Below are positions 1 through 9,624 of a stretch of DNA of 64,000 nt, piece by piece. The stretch comes from Mycobacterium gastri (GTDB taxonomy: Bacteria > Actinomycetota > Actinomycetes > Mycobacteriales > Mycobacteriaceae). Under the pieces are notes generated by a model. It searched no databases and was not told the DNA's origin. It saw only the letters and a program-made list of their open reading frames with translations. A program made the position numbers and the translations under genes. Location: the NCBI RefSeq assembly GCF_002102175.1, contig NZ_LQOX01000055.1, forward strand, positions 124,001 to 188,000, in the 5' to 3' direction. Within the stretch, counting starts at the first letter, position 1; every line of letters starts with the position of its first letter.

Positions 1-165
1 TGGGTCAAGGGCGCAACCTCGGGGCACACTCAGCGCGTCCATACCGTGCGCCTGGACTGTGACGGGGACGCCGTGCTGTTGACGGTCGACCAGGTCGGCG
101 GAGCCTGCCACACCGGCGATCGCACCTGCTTTGACGCGGTCGTGCTGCTGGAACCCGAGAGCTAG
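1..165 (+). CDS. hisI: Phosphoribosyl-AMP cyclohydrolase, C-terminal part
   Basis: Only the last 54 residues are in the window; the 5' part lies upstream. HisI opens the purine ring of phosphoribosyl-AMP in the third step of histidine synthesis and is a cytoplasmic zinc enzyme. The visible segment contains [11 protein letters not shown] and the late pair of metal-binding cysteines (LDCDGD, and GGACHTGD followed by CF), which are the hallmark of the family C-terminus. The TAG stop overlaps the stop codon of the convergent kinase gene by 3 bases. In mycobacteria hisI follows hisF. Identification is secure despite the truncation. Confidence 0.93.
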   Translation, partial: WVKGATSGHTQRVHTVRLDCDGDAVLLTVDQVGGACHTGDRTCFDAVVLLEPES

Positions 166-1673
166 CGGGCGGCCACGTCCAGGCCGTTGGCGGCCTCCAG
201 CGCCGCTCGCATCCACTCGCGCCGGAACACCGCCGGCTGGATACGTTCGCGGCGGATGACCTCGACGTCGATGACTCGCCCGGTAGTGACGGCCGCCGGC
301 ACCCGGAAGGAGAAGGCCGGCCCGTCGGTGGCAACCGCGAGCATGGCGTCGGTGTCGGCGAAGCCGTTGGCGCGCATGGTGTTTTCGGCCCACCTGGCCG
401 GTTTGAGGCCGCCGAAGTCCTTGACGTAGACGACCCAGAGCCGGATGCCGCGCACGTTGTAGAGCTTCACCAGCGCCCGGTCGACGACGGCGTACTCGGC
501 CGGAGTCAACACGTTCGATTCATCGGTGAGGTAGTTGGACAACCGCAGCGCCGGTGTCGGCGAAGGCGTAGCCCTGCCGCCTGGTGTCGCCGACGCGGAC
601 TGGGTGCCGCTGCCCGGCTGGGCGGAGGGGCCGCGGAGCAATCGGACCCCGAGGACCACCGCGACCACTACCAGCACCAGGGCGACCAGGGCCGCAATCA
701 ATGTGGCCGGCTTGACCCGGTTACGGCCCGCCTCGGGCGATGCCGCCGGGGACGTGCTGACCTGCGTCGGTAAGTCCGTCGCCGCCGCGGGACTCGTCAC
801 GGTTGCCGGGCCGGCGCCGGGCCGGCCGGCGAGTGCGGCAGCGAAATCCGTGCACGTCGGGTAACGCTCGGCGGGGTCCTTGGCCAGCGCTTTGGCAATG
901 ACGCCATCGAGGTGGGCCAGTTCGGGACGCCGGGTACTGATCGACGGCGGTGGCGACGACAGGTGCTGGCTGATGACCACCGCCGGATTCGAGTGCTGGA
1001 ACGGAGCCGAGCCTGCCAGCAGGTGAAACGCGGTGCACCCGAGTGCGTACTGGTCGGCCCGTCCGTCCAGATCTGCACCCCGCAGTTGCTCGGGGGCGCA
1101 ATATGCGATGGTTCCCATCAGCACGTTCGTCGCGGTCAGCCCGCTGAATTCGCCCAGCCGGCGGGCGATCCCGAAGTCGGCCAGCAGAATCCGCCGTTGG
1201 GGCGTGGCTTCGCCCAGCAGAACGTTGGCGGGTTTGACGTCACGATGCAGCAGACCACGCGAATGGGCGTAATCGAGCGCGTCGGCAACGGCCGAGATGA
1301 TCTTGACGACGTCCCCGTGCGGCATCCCGGAGGGGTACCGGCTGCGCAGCAATTGGGCTGCGTCGGTGCCCTCGACGTAGTCCATCGAGATCCACAGTTG
1401 TCCCTGAAATTCGCCGCGATCGTGAATGCCGACGATGTGTTCGTTGTACAAGCTCGCGGCCAGATCGGCCTCGCGGTTGAAGCGCTGACGAAACTCGAGG
1501 TCGCCGGTCAGTTCGCGGGGCAGAATCTTGAGGGCATCGCGCCGCGGCAACCGCGGATGCTGCGCCAGGTAAACCTCGCCCATCCCACCCGTGCCGAGCC
1601 GGCGCACGATGGTGTATCCGGCGAACAACTCGCCTTCACTGAGGCCGTCACTCTGGCCGTCGCTGGTCGGCAT
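162..1673 (-). CDS. Transmembrane Ser/Thr protein kinase with extracytoplasmic TPM domain
   Basis: 503-residue receptor-type Hanks kinase, closest in feel to mycobacterial PknF. The kinase domain spans about 17-285: glycine loop GTGGMGEV (27-34), catalytic Lys49, HRDVKPAN (143-150), DFG (166-168) and APE. It should therefore be active. A Pro/Ala/Thr-rich linker precedes one membrane helix (about 323-345). The outer part (about 380-500) reads as a TPM (TLP18.3/Psb32/MOLO-1) domain, with an [13 protein letters not shown] start and a [10 protein letters not shown] strand, much like the N-terminus of mycobacterial TPM proteins. Known Hanks kinase sensors are usually PASTA, beta-propeller or PknH-type. 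The gene converges on hisI. It is not recalled at this locus in M. tuberculosis. The ligand is unknown; the TPM call is by eye. Confidence 0.85.
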   Translation of the reverse strand: MPTSDGQSDGLSEGELFAGYTIVRRLGTGGMGEVYLAQHPRLPRRDALKILPRELTGDLEFRQRFNREADLAASLYNEHIVGIHDRGEFQGQLWISMDYVEGTDAAQLLRSRYPSGMPHGDVVKIISAVADALDYAHSRGLLHRDVKPANVLLGEATPQRRILLADFGIARRLGEFSGLTATNVLMGTIAYCAPEQLRGADLDGRADQYALGCTAFHLLAGSAPFQHSNPAVVISQHLSSPPPSISTRRPELAHLDGVIAKALAKDPAERYPTCTDFAAALAGRPGAGPATVTSPAAATDLPTQVSTSPAASPEAGRNRVKPATLIAALVALVLVVVAVVLGVRLLRGPSAQPGSGTQSASATPGGRATPSPTPALRLSNYLTDESNVLTPAEYAVVDRALVKLYNVRGIRLWVVYVKDFGGLKPARWAENTMRANGFADTDAMLAVATDGPAFSFRVPAAVTTGRVIDVEVIRRERIQPAVFRREWMRAALEAANGLDVAAR

Positions 1674-1888
1674 GTGAGCATGTTACTGACGCGGCGCCAT
1701 GGCCCACCGCGCGCTTGCGGACGACCGCGGTGCTAACACCGCTGCGTCGGGCCCGCAATTCGGCGCTCGGCGACCTCTTTCGGTCCGCCGCGAATACCGT
1801 CCCGAAATGACAGGTACCCACTTCGGGTCCCGCCAACCGGCTTAGGGGATGATCGGCCGGCTGATGGCATCGGCAACAATGGCGGTCG

Positions 1889-2971
1889 ATGGTCAAACGG
1901 ATGCCCTGGAGCGTGGTGGCGCCGGTGCTTGCGTTCATCGCGCTGGCATTGACGTGGGGCCAGAAAATCGGGCCCGTGATGGGCCTGCTCGTGGCGGTGC
2001 TGCTTGCCGGTGCGGTCCTGGCCGCGGTCCATCACGCCGAGGTGGTCGCGCACCGGGTCGGCGAGCCGTTCGGGTCACTGGTGTTGGCCATCGCGGTGAC
2101 CGTGATCGAGGTGGCTCTCATCGTCACGCTGATGGCTGGCGGGGGACACGAGACGGCCACGCTTGCCCGCGACACCGTGTTCGCCGCGGTCATGATCACG
2201 ACCAACGGGATCGCCGGGTTGGCGCTGCTGCTTGGTTCCCGCCGCTACGGTGTGACCCTGTTCAACGACCAGGGCAGCGGCTCCGCCCTGGCGATGGTCA
2301 CCACGTTGGCAACGTTGAGCCTGGTACTGCCGACGTTTACCACCAGCAAACCGGGGCCGCAGTTTTCCCCCAGCCAGCTCGCGTTCGCCGCGGTCGCCTC
2401 GTTGGGCTTGTATCTACTTTTCGTGTTCACTCAAACGGTCCGGCATCGAGATTTCTTTTTGCCGGTGGCCCAAAAAGGCGCCGTCGATGACGATCGCCAT
2501 GCGGACCCTCCGAGTACCCGCGTGGCGCTGCGCAGCCTCGGGCTGCTGCTGGTCGCGCTGGTAACGGTGGTGGGCCTGGCCAAGGTGGAATCGCCGATTA
2601 TCGAGCGCGGCGTCGCGGCGGTTGGGTTTCCGCCGTCGTTCGTCGGCGTGGTGATCGCCATGTTGGTGCTGCTCCCAGAGACGCTGGCGGCAGCGCGCGC
2701 GGCCAGGCAGGGTCGCCTGCAGATCAGCTTGAATCTGGCGTACGGCTCCGCGATGGCCAGCATCGGGCTGACAATCCCGACGATCGCCCTGGCCTCGCTC
2801 TGGCTGAGCGGCCCGCTGTTACTTGGTCTCGGTCCGACCCAGTTGGTGCTGCTGATACTGACCGTCGCGGTCAGCATGCTGACGGTGGTGCCGGGCCGGG
2901 CCACCCGGCTGGAAGGCGAGGTGCATTTGGTGTTGCTGGCCGCGTATCTCTTTCTTTCGATCGTCCCGTGA
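1889..2971 (+). CDS. chaA: Ca2+/H+ (or Na+/H+) antiporter ChaA
   Basis: 360-residue polytopic membrane protein of the CaCA cation/proton exchanger superfamily, matching Rv1607 in position and length. About eleven hydrophobic segments are visible. The alpha repeats carry acidic residues within membrane spans, as in IAVTVIEVALIVTLM in the first half and LLPETLAAARAA in the second; these E residues are expected to bind the cation. It exports Ca2+ or Na+ in exchange for protons at the cytoplasmic membrane. ATG 1889 is used because the first membrane helix begins soon after it. It is convergent with bcpB, leaving 7 bases between the stops. Confidence 0.88.
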   Translation: MVKRMPWSVVAPVLAFIALALTWGQKIGPVMGLLVAVLLAGAVLAAVHHAEVVAHRVGEPFGSLVLAIAVTVIEVALIVTLMAGGGHETATLARDTVFAAVMITTNGIAGLALLLGSRRYGVTLFNDQGSGSALAMVTTLATLSLVLPTFTTSKPGPQFSPSQLAFAAVASLGLYLLFVFTQTVRHRDFFLPVAQKGAVDDDRHADPPSTRVALRSLGLLLVALVTVVGLAKVESPIIERGVAAVGFPPSFVGVVIAMLVLLPETLAAARAARQGRLQISLNLAYGSAMASIGLTIPTIALASLWLSGPLLLGLGPTQLVLLILTVAVSMLTVVPGRATRLEGEVHLVLLAAYLFLSIVP

Positions 2972-2978
2972 CGCGGCG

Positions 2979-3437
2979 TCAAGACCGCGCGCGCAGCGTC
3001 TGCAGTGCCTTGTCGGCGTGCGTGTCCATGCTGAATTCGCTGGAGATCACCTCGAGCACCCGGCGGTCGGTGTCGATGACGAAGGTGGTCCGCTTGACCG
3101 GAAGCAACTTGCCCAGCAGGCCTCGCTTGACGCCGAATTGGGTGGCGACGGTGCCGTCGGTGTCGGACAGCAGCGGGTAGTCGAAGTGCTGCATGTCGGC
3201 GAACTTGGCCTGCTTGTGGACGGGATCGGCGCTGATGCCGACCTGGGTGGCGCCAACGGCGGCGAATTCTGCCGCCAAGTCGCGGAAGTGGCAGGCTTCC
3301 TTGGTGCAGCCCGGCGTCATGGCCGCCGGGTAGAAGAACAGCACCACCGGTCCGTCGGATAGCAGCGTACTGAGCTTGCGAGGCGAGCCGGTCTGGTCGG
3401 GAAGCTCGAAGTCGGCCACGGTGTCACCAGTTTTCAT
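2979..3437 (-). CDS. bcpB: Peroxiredoxin, bacterioferritin comigratory protein type
   Basis: 152-residue thiol peroxidase of the Prx/BCP family (Rv1608c in M. tuberculosis), reducing hydrogen and organic peroxides in the cytosol. The active site reads FFYPAAMTPGCTKEAC: the peroxidatic Cys lies in TPGCT, and a second Cys five residues later is the resolving Cys of atypical two-Cys BCPs. ATG 3437 (MKTGDTVADFELPD) is chosen because the family begins there. The frame stays open to 3704, but that extension is Arg/Pro-rich and unlike the family. An intergenic gap of about 340 bases separates it from the PPE gene. Confidence 0.92.
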   Translation of the reverse strand: MKTGDTVADFELPDQTGSPRKLSTLLSDGPVVLFFYPAAMTPGCTKEACHFRDLAAEFAAVGATQVGISADPVHKQAKFADMQHFDYPLLSDTDGTVATQFGVKRGLLGKLLPVKRTTFVIDTDRRVLEVISSEFSMDTHADKALQTLRARS

Positions 3438-3605
3438 GGCCGTCAGGCTACGCCGACCGGCCGACTCTGCCCGGCGAGGATCTCGACCGGCAGGTGGTCG
3501 AAGAGATTTGTCGGCAGGGCCGGCGGTAGCCGGGTGGTCGCGGGGTTCGAGGTGGCGGCGCTGGATCGGCTCGCGGTTTGCGGGCCGACGGGGCGGGAAG
3601 CGCGG

Positions 3606-3622
3606 TCGGAAAACGTTTCCGA
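3606..3622. promoter_or_regulatory. Perfect inverted repeat, candidate operator
   Basis: TCGGAAA-ACG-TTTCCGA: 7-base perfect arms with a 3-base spacer in a local AT-rich island. It lies about 155 bases upstream of the PPE start and 170 bases from bcpB. The size and symmetry suit a dimeric repressor. No regulator gene is adjacent, so the partner is unknown. Confidence 0.35.
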
Positions 3623-3676
3623 AAAGACCTGCACCAGTTTGCTGACTACCGGGATTTGATGCCGTGATTGTCATGA

Positions 3677-3693
3677 AGTTCTGGTACCGAACT
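3677..3693. promoter_or_regulatory. Inverted repeat upstream of PPE gene
   Basis: AGTTC-TGGTACC-GAACT: 5-base arms around a spacer that itself contains GGTACC. It is 84 bases before the PPE ATG, in the right place for an operator or activator site. Support is symmetry only. Confidence 0.25.
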
Positions 3694-3777
3694 GCTCGCG
3701 TCAACTGGGAGCGCCACGGCCGTCACCGTGGATTTGGGGGGTCAGCCCGGCAGGCCACCTAAGAAGGGACGGCTGTG

Positions 3778-4998
3778 ATGAATTTCTCGGTATTGCCGCC
3801 GGAGGTCAATTCGGCGCGGATGTTTGTCGGTGCAGGCCCGGGTCCGATGCTGTCGGCGGCGGCGGCCTGGGATGGGCTGGCCGCCGAGTTGCAGGCCGCG
3901 GCAACCTCGTTTTCGTCGGTGACCTCGGAGCTGGCGGGCGCCGCCTGGCAGGGGCTGGCGTCGGCGGCGATGGCAGCCGCGGCCGCACCCTACATGGGGT
4001 GGTTGACCGCGGCGGCGGCGCAGGCGGGAGTGGCCGCGATGGCCGGCTATCACGGCTGCGCCTCGGCGGTGGCCGCGCGGCTGACCCCGTTCCAGCGGAT
4101 GCCGCAAAGCCTGCCCGGCCAGGTCAGTGCGTCCGCCCCGGCGGCCGCCCCGGCGGGTCCGGACATCGCCTTGTCGATGTTCGGGACGACGCTATTCCAG
4201 TCGGGCACGGCGCACGCCACCTCCGGTTTCGGGGGTGTCGCGTTTGCCTTCGGCGCCAATAGCAACGCCACCGCCAACACCACCACGCTCACCCCGGGCT
4301 TCGGATCCTTCGCCACGGCCGTCGGCAACAACAACACTGCCGTGGCCAACGGCACCCTTTGCACGGCAACCGTGTTGGGCAACAACAGCAATGCCACCGG
4401 GGGCTTCGGCGGGATCGGCAGCACCGCCTTCGTCACCGGCGACCACTCGGGAGCTTCTGCCGGGTTCAGCAATCGCGACTTCGGCAACGTCGCCGCCGTC
4501 TCCGGTAACTACAGCTCGGCCCTGGCTGGGACCGGTAACGGCAACGGGGCCGTGGCTTTCGGCGACCACAGCTCGGTGAGGGCGGGCGGGAACCCGGCCG
4601 TCGCCGGCAGCCCCGCCAGCAACCTTAACCTCGCCTTCGCCCAGGGCAATGGCAACATCGCCAACGCCGGGACCCTCAACCCCAACTCCAGCAACGGTAA
4701 TGTCGCCGGTATCTTGTTGGCCAACAACGGCTTTGCCAGTTCTGGTGATGGCAACGCCAACATCGCCACCGTCGTCGCCGGCACCGGCAATTCCGCCTCC
4801 GCCAGCGTTGGCAACGCCAACCTCGCCGGCGTCTATGCCGGCACCGGCGGTTCTGCCCACGCCGGCTCCGGCAACTTCAACGTGGCCGGGGTATCCGGCT
4901 TGCTACCTTTCGCCAACAACCTCACATCGACGGCTACTGGCGGCTTTGCCACCAGCTTCAGGTTCTTGCCGCCGGCACTGGATCCCTTCGGGCCGTAG
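3778..4998 (+). CDS. PPE-family protein with shortened PPE domain and Asn/Ala/Gly-rich coiled repeats
   Basis: 406 residues, beginning [15 protein letters not shown] like a true PPE protein and keeping the W-x-G turn (WQG, 57-59). The domain is cut short: after about residue 83 (TAAAAQA) it jumps to [22 protein letters not shown], which corresponds to the end of a normal domain of roughly 175 residues. About 70 residues, including the EspG-binding tip, are missing. From about 145 to 390 the protein is a run of roughly 20-residue units such as [28 protein letters not shown] and [18 protein letters not shown] 3778 is preferred over GTG 3775 by homology, with the ribosome-binding site at 3761. 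No PE partner is adjacent. The reading frame is intact. Export through ESX systems is expected of the family but doubtful here. Confidence 0.85.
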   Translation: MNFSVLPPEVNSARMFVGAGPGPMLSAAAAWDGLAAELQAAATSFSSVTSELAGAAWQGLASAAMAAAAAPYMGWLTAAAAQAGVAAMAGYHGCASAVAARLTPFQRMPQSLPGQVSASAPAAAPAGPDIALSMFGTTLFQSGTAHATSGFGGVAFAFGANSNATANTTTLTPGFGSFATAVGNNNTAVANGTLCTATVLGNNSNATGGFGGIGSTAFVTGDHSGASAGFSNRDFGNVAAVSGNYSSALAGTGNGNGAVAFGDHSSVRAGGNPAVAGSPASNLNLAFAQGNGNIANAGTLNPNSSNGNVAGILLANNGFASSGDGNANIATVVAGTGNSASASVGNANLAGVYAGTGGSAHAGSGNFNVAGVSGLLPFANNLTSTATGGFATSFRFLPPALDPFGP

Positions 4999-5118
4999 GG
5001 GTCGGTGCGGCCGAACAGGGTCTCGCTCCGGTCTTATCCGAAGCTCCAAGCCGTGTCTCCGGCTTTCCGGTCACCGGGTTAGACCGGTGCCGATCCGCGA
5101 ATCTGGTTGGATGGGTCG

Positions 5119-6687
5119 GTGCACGCCAACCTTGCAACCACGACCACGCGGGCGGATTTCCGCGTGCTGGCCGCAGAGCACCGGGTGGTACCGGTGACCC
5201 GCAAGGTGTTGGCCGACAGCGAAACTCCACTGTCGGCGTACCGCAAACTCGCCGCAAACCGACCCGGGACGTTCTTGCTGGAGTCCGCGGAGAACGGCCG
5301 GTCGTGGTCGCGGTGGTCCTTCATCGGGGCCGGAGCGCCAACGGCATTGACGGTACGCGACGGCGAAGCGGTGTGGCTGGGCACCGTCCCGAAGGATGCC
5401 CCAACCGGAGGCGACCCGCTGGCCGCGCTGCAGGCGACCCTTGACCTTTTGGCCACCGCGGCCCCGAGCCAGTCCGATCCCGGGTTTCCGCCACTATCGG
5501 GCGGCATGGTCGGCTTCTTCGCCTACGACATGGTGCGGCGCCTCGAGCGGTTGCCCGAACTGTCAGTCGACGATCTGCAGCTGCCGGACATGCTGCTGAT
5601 GCTGGCCACCGACGTGGCCGCAGTCGACCACCACGAGGGCACCATCACGCTGATCGCCAACGCGGTGAACTGGAACGGCACCGATGAGCGGGTCGACTGG
5701 GCCTACGACGACGCGGTCGCGCGCCTGGACGTGATGACCGCGGCACTGGGTCAACCACTACCGTCGACGGTCGCCACCTTCAGCAGACCCGAGCCGCGCT
5801 ACCGCGCGCAGCGCACCGCCGAAGAGTACGGCGCGATCGTCGAGTACCTGGTCGAGCAAATCGCTGCCGGCGAGGCCTTCCAGGTAGTGCCTTCGCAGCG
5901 CTTCGAGATGGACACCGACGTCGATCCGATCGATGTCTACCGAATCCTGCGGGTGACCAACCCGAGTCCCTACATGTACCTGCTTCAGATACCGAATAGC
6001 GCTGGTGCAGTTGATTTTTCGATTGTCGGATCCAGTCCCGAGGCGCTGGTCACCGTCCATGAGGGCCGAGCGACGACCCACCCCATCGCCGGGACGAGAT
6101 GGCGCGGAAACACCGACGAAGAGGATCAGCTGCTGGAGAAGGAGTTGCTGGCCGACGAGAAAGAACTGGCCGAGCACCTGATGCTGGTCGACTTGGGCCG
6201 CAACGACCTGGGCCGGGTCTGTACGCCGGGCACCGTTCGGGTCGAGGATTACAGCCACATCGAACGCTATAGCCACGTCATGCACCTGGTGTCGACGGTG
6301 ACCGGCCTGCTCGACCAGGACCACACCGCCCTGGACGCGGTGACCGCCTGCTTCCCGGCGGGCACGCTGTCGGGCGCACCCAAGGTCCGGGCCATGGAGT
6401 TGATCGAAGAGGTGGAGAAGACCCGCCGCGGTCTGTACGGCGGCGTGGTGGGCTACCTCGACTTCGCCGGCAACGCTGACTTCGCGATCGCCATCCGCAC
6501 CGCGCTGATGCGTGACGGCACCGCCTACGTCCAGGCCGGTGGCGGCGTGGTGGCCGACTCCAACGGGCCTTACGAATACAACGAGGCGCGCAACAAGGCG
6601 CGGGCGGTGCTCAATGCGATTGCCGCCGCCGAGACGCTGGCCAGCCCGGACGTCGTGAAACGGCCCGATCGAGGCGTGCCGCCGTGA
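5119..6687 (+). CDS. trpE: Anthranilate synthase component I
   Basis: 522-residue chorismate-using enzyme that, with a glutamine amidotransferase subunit encoded elsewhere, makes anthranilate, the first step of tryptophan synthesis. The chorismate-binding half shows [35 protein letters not shown] and [21 protein letters not shown]. The N-terminal half carries the [20 protein letters not shown] segment of the feedback site for Trp. GTG 5119 gives [15 protein letters not shown], matching the known mycobacterial start, better than TTG 5107. The stop overlaps the next start (GTGA), so translation is probably coupled. No Trp-codon leader peptide or attenuator is visible in the 120 bases upstream. 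Confidence 0.96.
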   Translation: MHANLATTTTRADFRVLAAEHRVVPVTRKVLADSETPLSAYRKLAANRPGTFLLESAENGRSWSRWSFIGAGAPTALTVRDGEAVWLGTVPKDAPTGGDPLAALQATLDLLATAAPSQSDPGFPPLSGGMVGFFAYDMVRRLERLPELSVDDLQLPDMLLMLATDVAAVDHHEGTITLIANAVNWNGTDERVDWAYDDAVARLDVMTAALGQPLPSTVATFSRPEPRYRAQRTAEEYGAIVEYLVEQIAAGEAFQVVPSQRFEMDTDVDPIDVYRILRVTNPSPYMYLLQIPNSAGAVDFSIVGSSPEALVTVHEGRATTHPIAGTRWRGNTDEEDQLLEKELLADEKELAEHLMLVDLGRNDLGRVCTPGTVRVEDYSHIERYSHVMHLVSTVTGLLDQDHTALDAVTACFPAGTLSGAPKVRAMELIEEVEKTRRGLYGGVVGYLDFAGNADFAIAIRTALMRDGTAYVQAGGGVVADSNGPYEYNEARNKARAVLNAIAAAETLASPDVVKRPDRGVPP

Positions 6688-7343
6688 CCGACTCCCGGTC
6701 CGCCCCGCCACGTCGACTGACAACTCGGCCGACGATCGCAATCGCGCAATTGCTGCTGGTGATTGCCGCCGGGGCGCTGTGGGCGGCATCGCGGCTGCCG
6801 TGGGTCACTATCCGCTCGTTCGACGGGCTGGGGCCGCCCCGGCAGGTGACGTTGACCGGCGCGACGTGGTCGACTGCGTTGCTGCCGGTAGCGATGTTGC
6901 TGTTGGCTGCCGCGGTGGCGGCACTCGCAGTGCGCGGTTGGCCGCTGCGGGTGCTGGCCGCTCTGCTGGCGGCGGCGAGTTTTGCGGTCGGCTATCTCGG
7001 TATCAGTCTGTGGGTGATTCCCGACGTCGCGGCGCGCGGAGCCGAACTCGCCCATGTCCCGCTGATGGCCCTGGTAGGCAGCGGACGTTCCTACTGGGGT
7101 GCGGCGGTGGCGGTGGGCGCTGCGGTGTGCACCCTGATGGCCGCCGCGGTGCTGCTGCGCTCGGCGTCGGTTGCCGGGCCGGCTCATCCGGGCACTACGA
7201 AATACACCGGACCTGCGGCGCGCCAGGCTACGGCGCGCCGCGACGACGACGGACCCATGTCGGAACGAATGATTTGGGATGCCCTAGACCACGGTGTCGA
7301 CCCGACCGACCGACCGGACGGGTCGGACACCGAGGGTCGGTGA
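6684..7343 (+). CDS. Trp-operon-associated integral membrane protein (Rv1610 type)
   Basis: 219 residues with four hydrophobic helices (about 18-38, 63-82, 87-110 and 128-150) and a polar C-terminal tail rich in Asp and Arg. Actinobacteria regularly carry this membrane protein between trpE and trpC (the TIGR02234-type family), and its role is unknown; transport or membrane tethering has been guessed from context only. It starts at GTG inside the trpE stop (GTGA, 4-base overlap), which implies the same transcript. The W-x-x-SRLPWV segment after helix 1 is the recognisable family feature. Confidence 0.88.
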   Translation: MTDSRSAPPRRLTTRPTIAIAQLLLVIAAGALWAASRLPWVTIRSFDGLGPPRQVTLTGATWSTALLPVAMLLLAAAVAALAVRGWPLRVLAALLAAASFAVGYLGISLWVIPDVAARGAELAHVPLMALVGSGRSYWGAAVAVGAAVCTLMAAAVLLRSASVAGPAHPGTTKYTGPAARQATARRDDDGPMSERMIWDALDHGVDPTDRPDGSDTEGR

Positions 7344-7420
7344 CGAAGGGCGCGCCGAGGGTCGCTACCCTTCATGAACGTCGTCGCAATCGGCTGTGAG
7401 GCGTGGGTCACGGTGGTGAC

Positions 7421-7470
7421 GGTTGGAGACCGTTGGGAACCGTTGGGAACCGTTGGGAACCGTTGGGAAA
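7421..7470 (+). repeat. Five-copy 10-bp tandem repeat in the trpC leader
   Basis: Units of CGTTGGGAAC at 7431-7440, 7441-7450 and 7451-7460 are identical. 7461-7470 differs in its last base and 7421-7430 is a decayed copy. The array ends at the trpC ribosome-binding region (AAAGGA, 7468-7473). Pure tandem repeats of this kind are prone to slippage, so copy number may vary between strains. One unit contains TGG, but the 10-base period spreads it over all three frames. Confidence 0.85.
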
Positions 7471-7483
7471 GGAAACAGCAGGC

Positions 7484-8302
7484 ATGAGTCCGGCAACCGT
7501 GCTTGACTCCATCCTCGAGGGAGTCCGGGCCGACGTAGCCGCGCGCGAAGCACGTATCAGCCTGCCGGAGATCAAGGCTGCCGCGGCCGCGGCGCCGCCG
7601 CCGCTTGACGTGATGGCCGCGCTACGCGCGCCCGGCATCGGGGTGATCGCCGAGGTCAAGCGCGCCAGCCCATCGGCGGGCTCGCTGGCGACCATCGCCG
7701 ATCCGGCGAAGCTGGCTCGGGCCTACGAAGGTGGCGGCGCCCGCATCATCAGCGTGTTGACCGAGGAGCGGCGGTTCCACGGTTCCCTCGATGATCTCGA
7801 CGCGGTACGTGCGGCTGTTTCGATTCCGGTGTTACGCAAAGACTTTGTGGTGCAGCCGTATCAGATTCACGAGGCGCGTGCGCACGGCGCCGACATGCTG
7901 TTGCTCATCGTCGCCGCACTCGACCAGTCGGCGTTGGTGTCGATGCTGGACCGCACCGAATCACTCGGTATGACCGCGCTCGTCGAAGTGCACACCGAGC
8001 AGGAAGCCGACCGGGCGTTGAAGGCCGGCGCCAAGGTCATCGGCGTCAACGCCCGCGATCTCACGACCCTGGAGGTCGACCGGGACTGCTTCGCGCGAAT
8101 CGCTCCCGGGCTACCCAGCAACGTGATCAGGATCGCCGAGTCCGGGGTCCGCGGCACCGGTGATCTATTGGCGTACGCCGGCGCGGGCGCTGATGCGGTG
8201 CTGGTCGGTGAAGGTCTGGTGAAAAGCGGTGACCCTCGTGCGGCGGTTGCCGATCTGGTCACCGCGGGCACCCACCCGTCCTGCCCGAAGCCGGCTCGTT
8301 AG
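7484..8302 (+). CDS. trpC: Indole-3-glycerol phosphate synthase
   Basis: 272 residues, the usual length; a TIM barrel that decarboxylates and closes CdRP to indole-3-glycerol phosphate in tryptophan synthesis. Visible catalytic pieces are [12 protein letters not shown] (first Lys), [22 protein letters not shown] (second Lys), [14 protein letters not shown] (Glu), [13 protein letters not shown] and the phosphate-binding IAESGVRG and [11 protein letters not shown]. The frame is open upstream to 7403 through the tandem repeat, but the M. tuberculosis-like start [11 protein letters not shown] at ATG 7484 follows an AAAGGA ribosome-binding site. In M. tuberculosis TrpC is essential in vivo. Confidence 0.96.
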   Translation: MSPATVLDSILEGVRADVAAREARISLPEIKAAAAAAPPPLDVMAALRAPGIGVIAEVKRASPSAGSLATIADPAKLARAYEGGGARIISVLTEERRFHGSLDDLDAVRAAVSIPVLRKDFVVQPYQIHEARAHGADMLLLIVAALDQSALVSMLDRTESLGMTALVEVHTEQEADRALKAGAKVIGVNARDLTTLEVDRDCFARIAPGLPSNVIRIAESGVRGTGDLLAYAGAGADAVLVGEGLVKSGDPRAAVADLVTAGTHPSCPKPAR

Positions 8303-8337
8303 TCGTTGATGACCCGCGTGCACCTCGAGCGTCGGTG

Positions 8338-9624
8338 ATGGCAGATCTATCTCGCCCGGACCTTCCGCGCACGAGTGCTGCCATCGCCGAACGGACCAGC
8401 CACGATCCGGATTCCGGCGGTCATTTCGGCGGCCCCGGTGGTTATGGTGGCCGCTACGTTCCCGAGGCGCTGATGGCGGTGATCGAGGAGGTCACCGTCG
8501 CCTACGAGAAGGAACGCGTCAACCAGGACTTCCTGGACATCCTGGACACGTTGCAAGCCAACTACGCCGGCCGTCCGTCGCCACTGTACGAAGCGACCCG
8601 ACTCAGCGAACATGCCGGGTCGGCACGACTGTTCTTGAAGCGAGAAGACCTGAACCACACGGGTTCTCACAAGATCAACAACGTCCTCGGCCAGGCGTTG
8701 CTGGCCCGCCGGATGGGTAAGACCCGGGTGATCGCCGAGACGGGGGCCGGCCAGCACGGGGTGGCCACCGCCACCGCATGCGCACTGCTGGGCCTGGAGT
8801 GCGTCGTCTACATGGGTGCCGTCGATACCGCGCGCCAGGCACTCAACGTGGCACGGATGCGACTGCTCGGGGCGCAGGTCGTCTCCGTGCAGACCGGCTC
8901 CCAAACGCTCAAGGACGCTATCAACGAGGCGTTCCGGGATTGGGTCAGCAACGCCGACAGCACGTACTACTGCTTCGGCACGGCCGCCGGGCCGCATCCC
9001 TTCCCCACCATGGTGCGCGACTTTCAGCGAATCATCGGCATGGAGGCCCGCGTCCAGATCCAGGACCAGGCAGGCAGGTTGCCGGACGCGGTCGTGGCAT
9101 GCGTGGGCGGCGGATCCAATGCGATCGGTATCTTTCACGCGTTCCTCGACGATCCGGGGGTGCGATTGGTCGGATACGAGGCGGCCGGTGACGGCGTCGA
9201 GACCGGTCGGCACGCGGCAACATTCACCGGAGGTTCGCCCGGTGCCTTCCAGGGCTCGTACTCCTATCTGTTGCAGGACGAAGACGGCCAGACCATCGAA
9301 TCGCATTCGATCTCAGCAGGTCTGGACTATCCCGGAGTCGGCCCCGAACATGCATGGCTCAAGGAGACCGGACGCGTCAGCTACCAACCGATCACCGACT
9401 CCGAGGCGATGGAGGCATTCGGCCTGCTGTGCCGGATGGAAGGGATCATCCCCGCCATCGAATCCGCGCACGCGGTGGCCGGTGCGCTCCAGCTGGGTGT
9501 TGAATTAGGAAGGGGCGCAGTCATTGTGGTGAATCTGTCAGGACGCGGCGACAAGGACGTCGAGACAGCCGCCAGATGGTTCGGCCTGCTGACACCCGGC
9601 GCGGACGCGGACAGGTTTGTTTGA
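8338..9624 (+). CDS. trpB: Tryptophan synthase beta chain
   Basis: 428 residues. This PLP enzyme condenses indole with serine as half of the alpha2beta2 synthase. The PLP lysine is in the motif [19 protein letters not shown]; the catalytic Glu is in AETGAGQHG; the phosphate-cradling loop is [14 protein letters not shown]; and [18 protein letters not shown] is the family signature. ATG 8338 follows a GTG (8335); the N-terminal 13 residues are variable and the conserved part begins near TSAAIAE. Its stop shares a base with the trpA start (TGATG), a typical coupling of subunits made in equal amounts. Confidence 0.96.
   Translation: MADLSRPDLPRTSAAIAERTSHDPDSGGHFGGPGGYGGRYVPEALMAVIEEVTVAYEKERVNQDFLDILDTLQANYAGRPSPLYEATRLSEHAGSARLFLKREDLNHTGSHKINNVLGQALLARRMGKTRVIAETGAGQHGVATATACALLGLECVVYMGAVDTARQALNVARMRLLGAQVVSVQTGSQTLKDAINEAFRDWVSNADSTYYCFGTAAGPHPFPTMVRDFQRIIGMEARVQIQDQAGRLPDAVVACVGGGSNAIGIFHAFLDDPGVRLVGYEAAGDGVETGRHAATFTGGSPGAFQGSYSYLLQDEDGQTIESHSISAGLDYPGVGPEHAWLKETGRVSYQPITDSEAMEAFGLLCRMEGIIPAIESAHAVAGALQLGVELGRGAVIVVNLSGRGDKDVETAARWFGLLTPGADADRFV

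Larger units (their letters stand above)
3438..3777. other. Intergenic region between bcpB and the PPE gene
   Basis: No convincing gene. It contains the divergent control regions of bcpB (minus) and the PPE gene (plus). Two dyads are annotated separately (3606-3622 and 3677-3693). A purine-rich ribosome-binding site, AAGAAGGGA, lies at 3761-3769 before the PPE start. Long open frames here are low-complexity Arg/Pro/Gly strings typical of high-GC noise. Confidence 0.6.

Noticed and set aside
2979-3704. 241-residue version of the peroxiredoxin
   Set aside because: The extra 89 residues are Arg/Pro-rich with no similarity to BCP proteins; the family starts at MKTGDTVADF.
3778-4998. PPE pseudogene
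   Set aside because: Although the PPE domain is shortened, the frame is continuous for 406 codons, the repeats are regular and a ribosome-binding site is present, so it is kept as a gene with an odd architecture.
7421-7470. CRISPR-like array
   Set aside because: Units are 10 bp, directly adjacent, with no spacers. The only other tandem array (57461-57565) is coding. No cas genes are present.
7371-7483. Trp attenuator or leader peptide before trpC because TGG recurs in the 10-bp repeats
   Set aside because: The 10-base period scatters TGG over three frames. The in-frame reading has only two Trp codons and runs into trpC without a stop, and there is no terminator hairpin.
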